Shown: piece by piece, positions 22,801 through 31,805 of the stretch
Position numbering within the stretch: position 1 is the first letter of the stretch
How the letters are laid out: every line of letters starts with the position of its first letter
Source of the DNA: DRQF01 sp964559135
GTDB taxonomy: Bacteria; Planctomycetota; GCA-002687715; DRQF01
Direction of reading: 5' to 3'
Assembly (NCBI GenBank): GCA_964559135.1
Contig: CAZLGG010000024.1
Coordinates: forward strand, 1-44,964
DNA: 44,964 nucleotides
Translations under genes and position numbers: made by a program
Notes under the pieces: generated by a model
Databases searched by the model: none
What the model was told of the DNA's origin: nothing
What the model saw: only the letters and a program-made list of their open reading frames with translations

Positions 22801-25068
22801 TTACTTCGTACGGACATCGCCATCGGTGATGTCGATGCGCATGACTTCGCCACTCGTCGGCGTGAGTGAAACGCGAAACTTCGAACGAAACGGCGCACGA
22901 TCCTTGGGATTCGTCGGGATGAGAAACAAGCGACGTGTTCTTCCCGCGCGGGGAAGACGTATCCGGGCGTTGCGCGGGAGTGCGTCGCTGAATGATGCGA
23001 CATCCATGCGTTCGTTCGGTCTGAGAGTCGTCGCTTCCCAGTTGGGGACGATGCCGACGAGAAGGGTTGTGGGCGTCGTTCGAACGCGCACCAACAGAGG
23101 TAGCCAGGGCGAACCGTCCATCTCGGCGGTCACCGGCGGGCGAACGTTGGACAGACGAAGCAACCCGCGGAGTTCGTCACGAAGCGCATGACGGGGGCCG
23201 TGGCATCGCTCCTTGAGATAGCGCCCGACCCAAAGGTTGAGATAGACCGCGCGCCCCCCCTCGGCCTGGGGGCAAACAAACAGAGCCGGATGATCCGCAA
23301 GACTCCTCATCGACGTGGCCGTGTCGCGGGCTTGCAAGTCGGGCTCGCCCAGACAGAGCGCGGGGAATCTGGGGTCCGCGGGGCCTTTCCATGTGCTCCC
23401 TTCCAACGTGCAACGTCTCAGTGGGCGTTCGAGCCCGAACATGTCGTCGAGCGCACCGCGGGATCGCGACCTCAAGTGTTCATCGAAGAGACCGGTCTGC
23501 ATGTCAGCGAGGACCGTGTTCTCGAGGCAGTACGTCCGAATGGCTTCGGCCAGCGTGTCCGACATGGCGATCGTGCGGGGGAGAATGAGGACCCTGATTG
23601 TGGACGGCAGACCCCTGAGGACGTCTTCGGGGCGAACGAAGCGAAACGGGATCTGGAGATCATCGAGGAGCTTGACCCACGCCTCTCGGGTCCGGTTCTG
23701 GCTGCTTTGCGTGAGGGCTTCTTGATCCTTCCAGTGGATCCATGCCCGGCCGTCGAAACGGGTGTCCAGCATCCAGTGGAGTCGATTGGAGGGTTGGGAT
23801 TCGAGAATCGCGACCTGCGGTTCGATGGGGCGGGCGGCATACCAAGCGGCTGCTTCCTCGCTTCCCAAGAGTCGCAGCGTGGGCGCGAGAATCCTGGCGC
23901 GAGATGTCGGGCGACGCACGTCTCCGTCCTGGAACCAAAGGGAGGAGTTCCAGAGGATGACACCTTTGTCTCCGCGAATGAATCGCTCCCAGAGCTCGTG
24001 TCGTTCGAACGCGGGGCCTTCCGGGTGGGGCATGAGCGTGTGGAAGAGGATGGCTCGCGGGGAGGCGAGCGTGCGGACGAGTTCACCGACACCTCCCCGA
24101 TCGTAAGGTTCGAAGAAATCCAAGCCGCGGGTGACACGCCCCCAATCGATCCCCGAAAAAGGTGATGGGGTTCCCCCTCCGCTGAACCCCACGGGCTTCG
24201 AAGGCACTCGCTGGCGCACCTCCCGTGCCAGATCGTCGAGGCTCCGCGCGAACCTCTCTTCCATGAACTCCCTGAAGTCGGACCAGGGTGCGAGATTCCA
24301 CCGGTCCGGGGACTTCGTCAGCTCCCGGCGTCGAATGGCCTGCGTCGAGAGAGGAACGATGTCCTCGAAACGATCCACGTCGATGTCCCACATGTCTCGA
24401 AGGGCATTCAGCGAACCGTAGCGAAGGCGCAGCCAAGCTCGAAAGAGCTGGAGGTGATCCGAGGAGAAGCAGAAGTCGATGGGCGTGCGACGGCGACTGA
24501 GCGAAACCTCGTCATCGAGCGAGAATGCCAAGGCCCGGCGTCGGGCCTTCGAACCGAGGACTTCTTCGATGCGGCGGGACATGGCTGCCCGGACCTTCTC
24601 TTTTGCGAGGCATCGGGGTCGCGATCGTCCGGCGAGGGCCGCATCCTCCAAGAATTCGCGGTGAACCTTCTCCCAACGTTTCTCGGCGAGATAGAGGATG
24701 CCTTTGCCCGCCGTGTGCTCCAGATAGAAAGGGCGACCCGCCGCAATGTGGGCTTCCGCGGGCGCCGTGCCCGCCACGTTGGTCCCGGAGACGCCGAGGG
24801 CGTCGAGGGCCCGAAACAGCTCCGGCCCCGGCACCGGGCGGTTTTTCATCCAAAGGAGGCTCACGAGCCCTCTGGGAGGTGGAGAAGCGGGGAGATCCTG
24901 CCCGGGCGACGAGATCGGGAAGAAACAGCCACCGAGAAGAATGACGGACGCGATCCAGAGGGTCCGGGATTTCGGTCGAAAACGGAAGGGAAGATCGCCC
25001 CTGTCGGTGTCGTCCAAGACCGAAGCCCCAACCGGGTGAAGATCGGGTTTTTGATCGCGATTCCGCAT
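22801..25068 (-). CDS. GH42-like glycoside hydrolase, probable lipoprotein
   Basis: A 755-residue protein from ATG 25068. A hydrophobic segment at about residues 38-50 with LLGGC suggests a lipoprotein signal after an unusually long polar N-terminus of about 37 residues. The middle matches GH42-type beta-galactosidases: FSLDDEVSL (putative acid/base Glu), DFCFSSDHLQLFRAWLRLRYG and SLNALRDMWDIDVDRF with FEDIVP. This is followed by a GVILWNSSLWFQDG strand and a trimerisation-like domain starting near VAILESQPSNRL. The nucleophile Glu cannot be assigned by eye. It would act on beta-linked sugars at the envelope; the substrate is unknown. It diverges from the repeat protein across only 45 bases. 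Confidence 0.7.
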   Translation of the reverse strand: MRNRDQKPDLHPVGASVLDDTDRGDLPFRFRPKSRTLWIASVILLGGCFFPISSPGQDLPASPPPRGLVSLLWMKNRPVPGPELFRALDALGVSGTNVAGTAPAEAHIAAGRPFYLEHTAGKGILYLAEKRWEKVHREFLEDAALAGRSRPRCLAKEKVRAAMSRRIEEVLGSKARRRALAFSLDDEVSLSRRRTPIDFCFSSDHLQLFRAWLRLRYGSLNALRDMWDIDVDRFEDIVPLSTQAIRRRELTKSPDRWNLAPWSDFREFMEERFARSLDDLAREVRQRVPSKPVGFSGGGTPSPFSGIDWGRVTRGLDFFEPYDRGGVGELVRTLASPRAILFHTLMPHPEGPAFERHELWERFIRGDKGVILWNSSLWFQDGDVRRPTSRARILAPTLRLLGSEEAAAWYAARPIEPQVAILESQPSNRLHWMLDTRFDGRAWIHWKDQEALTQSSQNRTREAWVKLLDDLQIPFRFVRPEDVLRGLPSTIRVLILPRTIAMSDTLAEAIRTYCLENTVLADMQTGLFDEHLRSRSRGALDDMFGLERPLRRCTLEGSTWKGPADPRFPALCLGEPDLQARDTATSMRSLADHPALFVCPQAEGGRAVYLNLWVGRYLKERCHGPRHALRDELRGLLRLSNVRPPVTAEMDGSPWLPLLVRVRTTPTTLLVGIVPNWEATTLRPNERMDVASFSDALPRNARIRLPRAGRTRRLFLIPTNPKDRAPFRSKFRVSLTPTSGEVMRIDITDGDVRTK

Positions 25069-25113
25069 CCCGATAGTGTATTGGGGCTTCCATCAACTAC
25101 ACAGGTGACAAAA

Positions 25114-27105
25114 ATGGGTCGTGATACGTTGGTCCTCAGTCTGCTCGTGGCCCTCGCCATCGGAGGCGGAATCCTGTTTTTCATGTTCAGCACCGAGGAC
25201 GAGTCTCCCCAGGGATTCGTGCCGGCGGACGTCGAACATCTGGACGACCCCACGGCGGAGGAAACGGGAGCCGCCCGCAGGAGCACGCGCGTCACGGAGC
25301 GCAGACCCGAGACGCTTCACGGCGCCGACGCAGGGGAAACCGCGACCGTCGCTGCCGACGAAAACGTCGCCCCCAGCGAAGCCGCTCGGATTCAGGGTTG
25401 GGTCAAGGACCAGGACGGCAAGGCCGTGTCGGGAGCGGTGGTTTCGCTTTGCGTGGACGTTTCCGACTCACTTCACATGAGCCTTCAAGGCCCTGTGAAG
25501 GCTTCCGTCGCGACCGACAAGTCCGGTGCGTTTCAGATCCGGGATATTTCGCCGGAGGATCGCTATCTCCTCCGCGTCGACCACGAGGACTTTCCTTCCT
25601 CCTTCGAAAACCTGGTGACCCTTTCCAAGGGCGAGACGAAATCCGTCACCATCGTTCTCGACCGCGGAAAGACGTTGACGGGCGTCGTGACCGACTTGGA
25701 GGGCGTACGGATCCCCGACTGCGAAATCCTCGTCTTCGACCAACAGCATCGTAGTCAGGATCCTGCGATGGACGTGGAGCGACGCGCCTTCACCGACGCG
25801 AACGGCGAGTATGAATTCCACAACCTCAACGTGGGGTTCAAGCGCGTGACGGCTCGCAAGGAGGGATACGCTTCGCAGACGAATCTCATGGTGCAGATCA
25901 AAAGTTCGCAACCGGCGGATCCCGTCAACTTCCAGTTGGCCAAGGGAGAGGCCATTCGAGGCGTCGTGGTCGACAAGAAAAGTGCGGCTCCCATCGCCGA
26001 CGCCATCATCGTGGCGATGCCCATTCGAACCGGCGGCGGCGGAATCTCCACGGCCAACTATCCCCCCGTCAAGTCGGACCAGGACGGCAAGTTCGATTTC
26101 ATCGGGTTGGCTTCCGGCGCCTACAAGCTGCGGATTCATGCCAAGGGATACGGGAGAGTGGGAGTCCAGCGCACCGCACGCACCGGGGAGGAGAACCTCC
26201 GCGTCGAATTGGAGCGGAGCCCCGTTGCGCGGGGGCGTGTCGTAGACGCCGAAACCGGCGAGCCGGTGAAGCGTTTCAGCCTCCAGATCGGCCGCGGCGA
26301 GAGGCTCATGATGACATCTTTCCAGCTGACGCAACGGTTCCAGAGCGAGGACGGGACCTTCGAATACACCGACCTGGACACCAACGGAGAATTCCGCCTG
26401 TTCGCGCAAGCCCCGGATTACGCGGGCGGGAAGAGCGAAGTCATCCGCCCCAAGATCGGGCAGGACATCGAAGGGCTCGTCATCTCCATGAAGCGGGGAG
26501 CGACGATCAAGGGGTTGGTCGTCGATGCCAAGGGGAACGGGATTCCGAACGCACGCGTCAAGGTCCGCACCAGTCTCGGAGGCCAAGGCGATGCCGCGGC
26601 CGCGTTTCTCAATATATTCACTCAGAGCATGCGGTCGTCGTCTGTGCGGATGGCGAAGACGGATTCTGAAGGACGGTACGTCATCAAGCACGTTCCCTCC
26701 GGCGATATCGAGATCACGGCCGATCACGCCGACTTTGCCCAGGGCGAGTTGGGCCGTTCGATTTTCGTCCCCGAGACGGGCGAGGTGATCGCTCCCAATC
26801 TTGCCTTGGTCAAGGGTGGGGTTTTGGAAGGCATCGTCTACGACAAAGACCACAATCCTGCTCCGAATTCGAAAGTCGAGATCCGAGAGAAGGGCGGTTT
26901 CGGCGGTGTCGCCTACACGGGCACCAGCGACGAGAGTGGGCACTACGTCATCCGAAACATTCGTCCAGGCATCTACACCGTGCGCGTCCTTCAATTGAAG
27001 GGCGAACAACCCGTTCTCGACTTGAGCAACCTTCTCCTCGGCAAGAATCAGCAAGAGGTCGTCATCGGTGATGGGGAGAAGGCCACGTTGGACGTGGATG
27101 GTTGA
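25114..27105 (+). CDS. Membrane-anchored carboxypeptidase-regulatory-like repeat protein A
   Basis: A 663-residue protein from ATG 25114, five bases after an AGGTGA site. An N-terminal helix (TLVLSLLVALAIGGGILFFMF) anchors or exports it. A polar linker to about residue 90 precedes about six transthyretin-like carboxypeptidase-regulatory (Cna_B-like) repeats, whose first strands read IQGWVKDQDG (93), LTGVVTDLEG (188), IRGVVVDKKS (281), ARGRVVDAET (372), IKGLVVDAKG (465) and LEGIVYDKDH (571). No catalytic domain is visible. Such proteins are usually surface stalks or carbohydrate/protein-binding scaffolds. A paralogue follows, with the remnant of a third copy between. Confidence 0.85.
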   Translation: MGRDTLVLSLLVALAIGGGILFFMFSTEDESPQGFVPADVEHLDDPTAEETGAARRSTRVTERRPETLHGADAGETATVAADENVAPSEAARIQGWVKDQDGKAVSGAVVSLCVDVSDSLHMSLQGPVKASVATDKSGAFQIRDISPEDRYLLRVDHEDFPSSFENLVTLSKGETKSVTIVLDRGKTLTGVVTDLEGVRIPDCEILVFDQQHRSQDPAMDVERRAFTDANGEYEFHNLNVGFKRVTARKEGYASQTNLMVQIKSSQPADPVNFQLAKGEAIRGVVVDKKSAAPIADAIIVAMPIRTGGGGISTANYPPVKSDQDGKFDFIGLASGAYKLRIHAKGYGRVGVQRTARTGEENLRVELERSPVARGRVVDAETGEPVKRFSLQIGRGERLMMTSFQLTQRFQSEDGTFEYTDLDTNGEFRLFAQAPDYAGGKSEVIRPKIGQDIEGLVISMKRGATIKGLVVDAKGNGIPNARVKVRTSLGGQGDAAAAFLNIFTQSMRSSSVRMAKTDSEGRYVIKHVPSGDIEITADHADFAQGELGRSIFVPETGEVIAPNLALVKGGVLEGIVYDKDHNPAPNSKVEIREKGGFGGVAYTGTSDESGHYVIRNIRPGIYTVRVLQLKGEQPVLDLSNLLLGKNQQEVVIGDGEKATLDVDG

Positions 27106-27201
27106 TCCAACGCCTCCGGCGCGCGACGGCGGAGGCTCGCGCTCCCGGTCCAAGACGGGAGGGAAACCGCCCTCTTGGGCGTCCTCGAAGACCCAGGTGT
27201 T

Positions 27202-27275
27202 ATCCCCTCGGCGCAATCCTCCTCGAGGTCGTCCTCGGAGACGAAGAGACGGTCACGCTGAGCGTGGAGGGATGA
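27202..27275 (+). pseudogene. Decayed 3' end of a third repeat-protein copy
   Basis: In the 299-base gap between the two repeat genes, one frame ends ILLEVVLGDEETVTLSVEG-stop (to 27275). This mirrors the C-terminus of the preceding protein, LLLGKNQQEVVIGDGEKATLDVDG-stop (LLLGKNQQ and the rest matched in register). No start or upstream domain remains in frame; a different frame just upstream (27135-27215) still reads as plausible protein, consistent with a frameshift. It looks like the scar of a tandem duplication. Confidence 0.6.
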
Positions 27276-27404
27276 GCCGCTGGAGGTCGCGGATTCGAGC
27301 CTTTCCGCACCCTCCGAGGGATTCCGCCCCGTTCGCGTTAACCTGGTGAGTCGAATTCACCCCGAGGGCGTGGACCGTGGAACCGGCCCGCGCGGTAGGA
27401 GATC

Positions 27405-29426
27405 ATGACGAGATTCCTGATTCTTGCGGCCGTCATCGGCCTCATAGTCGCGGCCTTTTGGAAGCTCTCCGGAGATTCCGGCCCACTCCCTGGAGGGACG
27501 GGGACCTCTCCATTTGGCGAAACTGTCGACCTAGGGGCGAATACGCCACGAAGAGGAGGCGGTCTCGAGGGCCCCCTGGGACGTTCGGATGCCCGAGCCG
27601 AAAAGCCTGAACCCGATCGAGCGATTCCGTCGATTCCCCCGCCGAGGGAAGGCAAGGACCCTTTCGGGAGCCGTTGGAGTGCCATCCAAGGCCTCGTCCT
27701 TTCCAAGGAAGGTCCCGTCGAGGGCGCCTCCGTCAGCCTCTTCGAAAACTTCTCCGCGAGTGGCGGCGGCGTGTTGATCGAAGGCGGTCTCATCGCGGAG
27801 GAGGTGTCGAATCGGGAGGGGGCGTTTCGGATGGACGGGCTCTCGGGAGATCGTCCAGGCATTCTGCGCGTCGAGCACCCCGACTTCCCCCGCTGGGCGG
27901 CTCCCGTGACCCTGGTTCCCGGTCGAACCCTGCAGATCACCGCGCATCTCGGAACGGGGGTGGACCTCGTTCTCATGGTCAAAGACGCGGGCGACGGCCG
28001 CTCCCTCCCCACGGCTTGGGCGCGCATCGAAGCTCTGGAGGAGCCGCTTCCCGACGGCGGTTTCCAGGTGGACCGTGAGGTCCGTGCCGACGAGAACGGT
28101 CGCTGTCTTCTTCGAGCCGTGTCGCCGGGAATGCGGCGCATCGTCGTGGGAGCTCCCGGATATGCCGAGCAGACGCTCCCTCCTCGCCCCGTTCGCCGTG
28201 TCCGCCCGCCGCAGCCTCTCGAAGTGCGTCTCCAACCGGGTGCGAGCATCGCGGGCCGCGTGCTCGCCCCCTCCGGAGGGGCGATCGCGAGGGCGCGCGT
28301 GCGGGCTCGGCCCGTGGCTTCCCCCGGCAAGACCCTTCTCGGCGACCACATCGTCGAGGCGGACGTGGAGGGTCGTTTCGTCCTGTCCGGCTTGGGGGCG
28401 GGAAGCTGGGTGCTTGCGGCCGAGAAAACCGGGTTCACGGGCGGACGCTTCCTGTTGGACGACACGGTCACGCCCCCCGTCTACGGGACCTCCTCCGTCA
28501 ACGCGAGGACGGGGGACGATGGTGTGAATCTCTATCTCGTCCCCGCCCCCATCCTCGAGGGCCGCGTCCTCGATGATGCCACGGGTGAACCCGTCAAGGC
28601 CTTCCGACTCTTCACCCACACGAGTCGGTACCCCGCGGCCATCGACCCGCAGCGCATTCGCTCCGTCGTCTCCGAGGACGGAACCTTTCGGTATCCCCTG
28701 GATCACGCCTCCATCGTCGCCCGCCATTTTTGGCTTCAAATCCTGTCGCCGGGCTATGCCCCCGATCGGGTGGAACTCGGCGTCGCTCTCGGCCTGAACG
28801 GTCGGGTCCGCGCGTCGGCTCCCGTCTACCGGGATATCGAAGTGCGTCTCATCGAAGGGTCGACACTCACGGGGCGCATCGTCGATGCCTCAGGTTCTCC
28901 CGTCGAGGGCGCCCGAGTGACGGCGACGCACCTGGCCGAAGGTGGGAGGGGGGAGGCCGTCGCGGCCTTGCCGACGGTTTCGGCGGGGCCCTGGTCGCTC
29001 GGCCGCGTGGAGGCGACCACAGATGCGTCCGGCCGCTTTCGCCTCGTGCATCTCGACGAAGGGGGATGGAAGCTCGCCGTCACTCACGCGGCGTTCGCAC
29101 GGAGTGTTCTCGAAGGGACGATTCAGGTGGGCCGGCGGGAGTCGCGGGACGTCGGTGACGTCAGGCTCGAGAAGGGGGGAGAGATCAAGGGGCTCGTTCG
29201 CGATTCCCGAGGAGATCCCCGAGAAGGCGTGGAAGTCGTGGTTGCCTCCGTGAATCGTCTCGGGTTCCGCAGGAGCGGCAGGACGAACATCGGCGGGGCT
29301 TACATCTTCAAAAACCTTCCGCCCGGCCGCTATGCGGTCACGTTGACGGCGGCCTACGGCCGCGTCACCGCACGACGCGAGGTCAGTTTGAAGCCCGGTG
29401 GTTCGATTCGCCAAGACTTTCCCTAG
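27405..29426 (+). CDS. Membrane-anchored carboxypeptidase-regulatory-like repeat protein B
   Basis: A 673-residue paralogue of the preceding repeat protein. Residues 4-19 form an N-terminal membrane helix (FLILAAVIGLIVAAFW), followed by a Pro/Gly-rich linker to about residue 90. About six carboxypeptidase-regulatory-like repeats follow, with first strands such as IQGLVLSKEG (94), IAGRVLAPSG (282), LEGRVLDDAT (385), LTGRIVDASG (489) and IKGLVRDSRG (597). The first and third repeats are more diverged. No enzyme domain is present. It shares repeat order and length with its neighbour, which supports origin by duplication. It converges on yacG with 25 bases between stops. Confidence 0.85.
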   Translation: MTRFLILAAVIGLIVAAFWKLSGDSGPLPGGTGTSPFGETVDLGANTPRRGGGLEGPLGRSDARAEKPEPDRAIPSIPPPREGKDPFGSRWSAIQGLVLSKEGPVEGASVSLFENFSASGGGVLIEGGLIAEEVSNREGAFRMDGLSGDRPGILRVEHPDFPRWAAPVTLVPGRTLQITAHLGTGVDLVLMVKDAGDGRSLPTAWARIEALEEPLPDGGFQVDREVRADENGRCLLRAVSPGMRRIVVGAPGYAEQTLPPRPVRRVRPPQPLEVRLQPGASIAGRVLAPSGGAIARARVRARPVASPGKTLLGDHIVEADVEGRFVLSGLGAGSWVLAAEKTGFTGGRFLLDDTVTPPVYGTSSVNARTGDDGVNLYLVPAPILEGRVLDDATGEPVKAFRLFTHTSRYPAAIDPQRIRSVVSEDGTFRYPLDHASIVARHFWLQILSPGYAPDRVELGVALGLNGRVRASAPVYRDIEVRLIEGSTLTGRIVDASGSPVEGARVTATHLAEGGRGEAVAALPTVSAGPWSLGRVEATTDASGRFRLVHLDEGGWKLAVTHAAFARSVLEGTIQVGRRESRDVGDVRLEKGGEIKGLVRDSRGDPREGVEVVVASVNRLGFRRSGRTNIGGAYIFKNLPPGRYAVTLTAAYGRVTARREVSLKPGGSIRQDFP

Positions 29427-29451
29427 TGGAACGGAAATTCGCAGGGAACCG

Positions 29452-29667
29452 TCAGTCGTCGTGGGGCGGAGGGAGGAGGATCTCTTCTTCCTCCTCGAGG
29501 GGGCGAGAGACCCGATAATCCTCGTTGAACCAATGCCCGAGGTCGATCATCTTGCACCGGACCGAGCAGAACGGGTACGTCGTGGGAAGGGGCGTTCCCT
29601 TTTTGGGGGGAGCCAGCGTCGCTCCGCAGGTCGGGCATTTCATGAGATGTCTCGCAGCCGATTTCAA
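29452..29667 (-). CDS. yacG: DNA gyrase inhibitor YacG (zinc-binding)
   Basis: A 71-residue YacG protein with the four-Cys zinc knuckle CPTCG...FCSVRC followed by the conserved KMIDLGHWFNEDYRVS. Family knowledge: E. coli YacG binds GyrB and blocks DNA binding by gyrase. The start is taken as TTG 29667 because GGAGAG lies 7 bases upstream; an internal ATG at 29643 begins MKCPTCG and would give 63 residues. It is the last gene of the minus-strand chaperone operon. The acidic tail (EEEEEILLPPPHDD) is typical. Confidence 0.9.
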   Translation of the reverse strand: MKSAARHLMKCPTCGATLAPPKKGTPLPTTYPFCSVRCKMIDLGHWFNEDYRVSRPLEEEEEILLPPPHDD

Positions 29668-29703
29668 AAGTCAGCTCTCCGACGGAGAGCAACCCTTGGG
29701 CGT

Positions 29704-29955
29704 TCACGTGGCCGGAGGGGACCCGGAGGACTCCTTGGGCTTGTCCTTCTTCTTCGCGGACTTGTATGAATCGGATCGGTAATCCGTCGTGTAGAATCCC
29801 GAACCCCTGAAGAGAAGGGCTCCTCCCGTTCCAAAAAGACGATTGAGCTTCATCTTCCCGCACTTGGGGCATTTTTTCTTGAGAGGCTCATTGATCGACT
29901 GGAAGAGTTCGAATCCATGTCCGCAGGCTTCACATTCGTAGTCGTAGGTGGGCAT
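29704..29955 (-). CDS. FmdB-type zinc-ribbon protein
   Basis: An 83-residue putative regulatory protein of the FmdB/CxxC_CxxC_SSSS family. It opens MPTYDYECEACGHGFELFQS, with a second Cys pair CPKCGK, then FGTGGALLFRGSGFY and a Lys-rich tail. ATG 29955 is preferred, with GGAGG 7 bases upstream; a TTG six bases earlier is possible. The family's role is unclear, although members are named after an amidase regulator. It lies two bases after the grpE stop, in the chaperone operon. Confidence 0.9.
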   Translation of the reverse strand: MPTYDYECEACGHGFELFQSINEPLKKKCPKCGKMKLNRLFGTGGALLFRGSGFYTTDYRSDSYKSAKKKDKPKESSGSPPAT

Positions 29956-29957
29956 CC

Positions 29958-30587
29958 TCAATCCTCCCCATTCTTCGTCTCGCCGTTCTCCGGCCCTTCG
30001 TCATCGCCGACCTCCTCTTCGCCCTTCGGGGGAGAGGCAACGATCACCTTGGCGTGGCGCACCACCAGGTCATCCATCTTCCAACCGGGTTGCATCTCCT
30101 CGACCACGGCGCCCGGCGGATGTTCCTCGCTGGGAACGCTCGTGACGGCTTCGTGAAAATGCGGATCGAAAGGTTGGCCCGAACAGTCGATCGGCTCGAC
30201 GCCGTGATCACTCAGAAACTTGACCAGCATGTCGTGGATCATCTTGACGCCCACGAGCACGGATTCGGGATCCTGTCCCTGGTCGGCGGCGGCGAGGGCT
30301 GCCTTGAAGGTGTCGACGATCGGGAGAAGTTCCCGAAAAAGATCCCTCTTCGTGAAACGTCTCGTCTCGTGAATTCGTTTTTCGGTCTGCTTGCGATAGT
30401 TTTGCAGATCCGCCACCGCGCGTTGAAGGCGTGTGGTCAATTCCGATTGGGCCTCGGCGTCCGCGGTCGGCGCCGCTTCGGCTGCGTCCGTTTCCGGCGC
30501 ATCGGATTGCGAGAGCTCTGGTGTCTCCACCACGCCTTCCGCCGATTCTTTTTCCTGCCGCTTCTTCTTGCTGCGCTTGGATGCCAT
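29958..30587 (-). CDS. grpE: Nucleotide exchange factor GrpE
   Basis: A 209-residue GrpE, the ADP/ATP exchange factor for DnaK. After an acidic, low-complexity N-terminus comes the long dimerisation coiled coil (LQRAVADLQNYRKQTEKRI), then RDLFRELLPIVDTFKAAL, and the C-terminal beta domain with FDPHFHEAVTSV and VVEEMQPGWKMDDLVVRHAKVIVA (broken by family gaps). The final 20 residues are acidic. It starts five bases after the dnaJ stop. No dnaK is in the window, so its partner is encoded elsewhere. Confidence 0.96.
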   Translation of the reverse strand: MASKRSKKKRQEKESAEGVVETPELSQSDAPETDAAEAAPTADAEAQSELTTRLQRAVADLQNYRKQTEKRIHETRRFTKRDLFRELLPIVDTFKAALAAADQGQDPESVLVGVKMIHDMLVKFLSDHGVEPIDCSGQPFDPHFHEAVTSVPSEEHPPGAVVEEMQPGWKMDDLVVRHAKVIVASPPKGEEEVGDDEGPENGETKNGED

Positions 30588-30592
30588 GACGA

Positions 30593-31744
<1,152 letters not shown>

Positions 31745-31758
31745 GGTCAGCCCTCCAC

Positions 31759-31791
31759 GGAGGACGCGGGAAGAAACCTCCCGCATCCTCC
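31759..31791 (-). promoter_or_regulatory. Intercistronic RNA hairpin between groEL1 and dnaJ
   Basis: In the minus-strand RNA, GGAGGA-U-GCGGGA pairs with UCCCGC-G-UCCUCC over 13 positions, with a central U-G pair and a 7-base loop. On the plus strand that pair becomes an A-C mismatch, so the structure belongs to the minus-strand transcript. It has no U tract and stops just before the dnaJ ribosome-binding site, so an RNA-stability or processing role is more likely than termination. Confidence 0.7.
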
Positions 31792-31805
31792 ACGAACCGT
31801 CTCCC

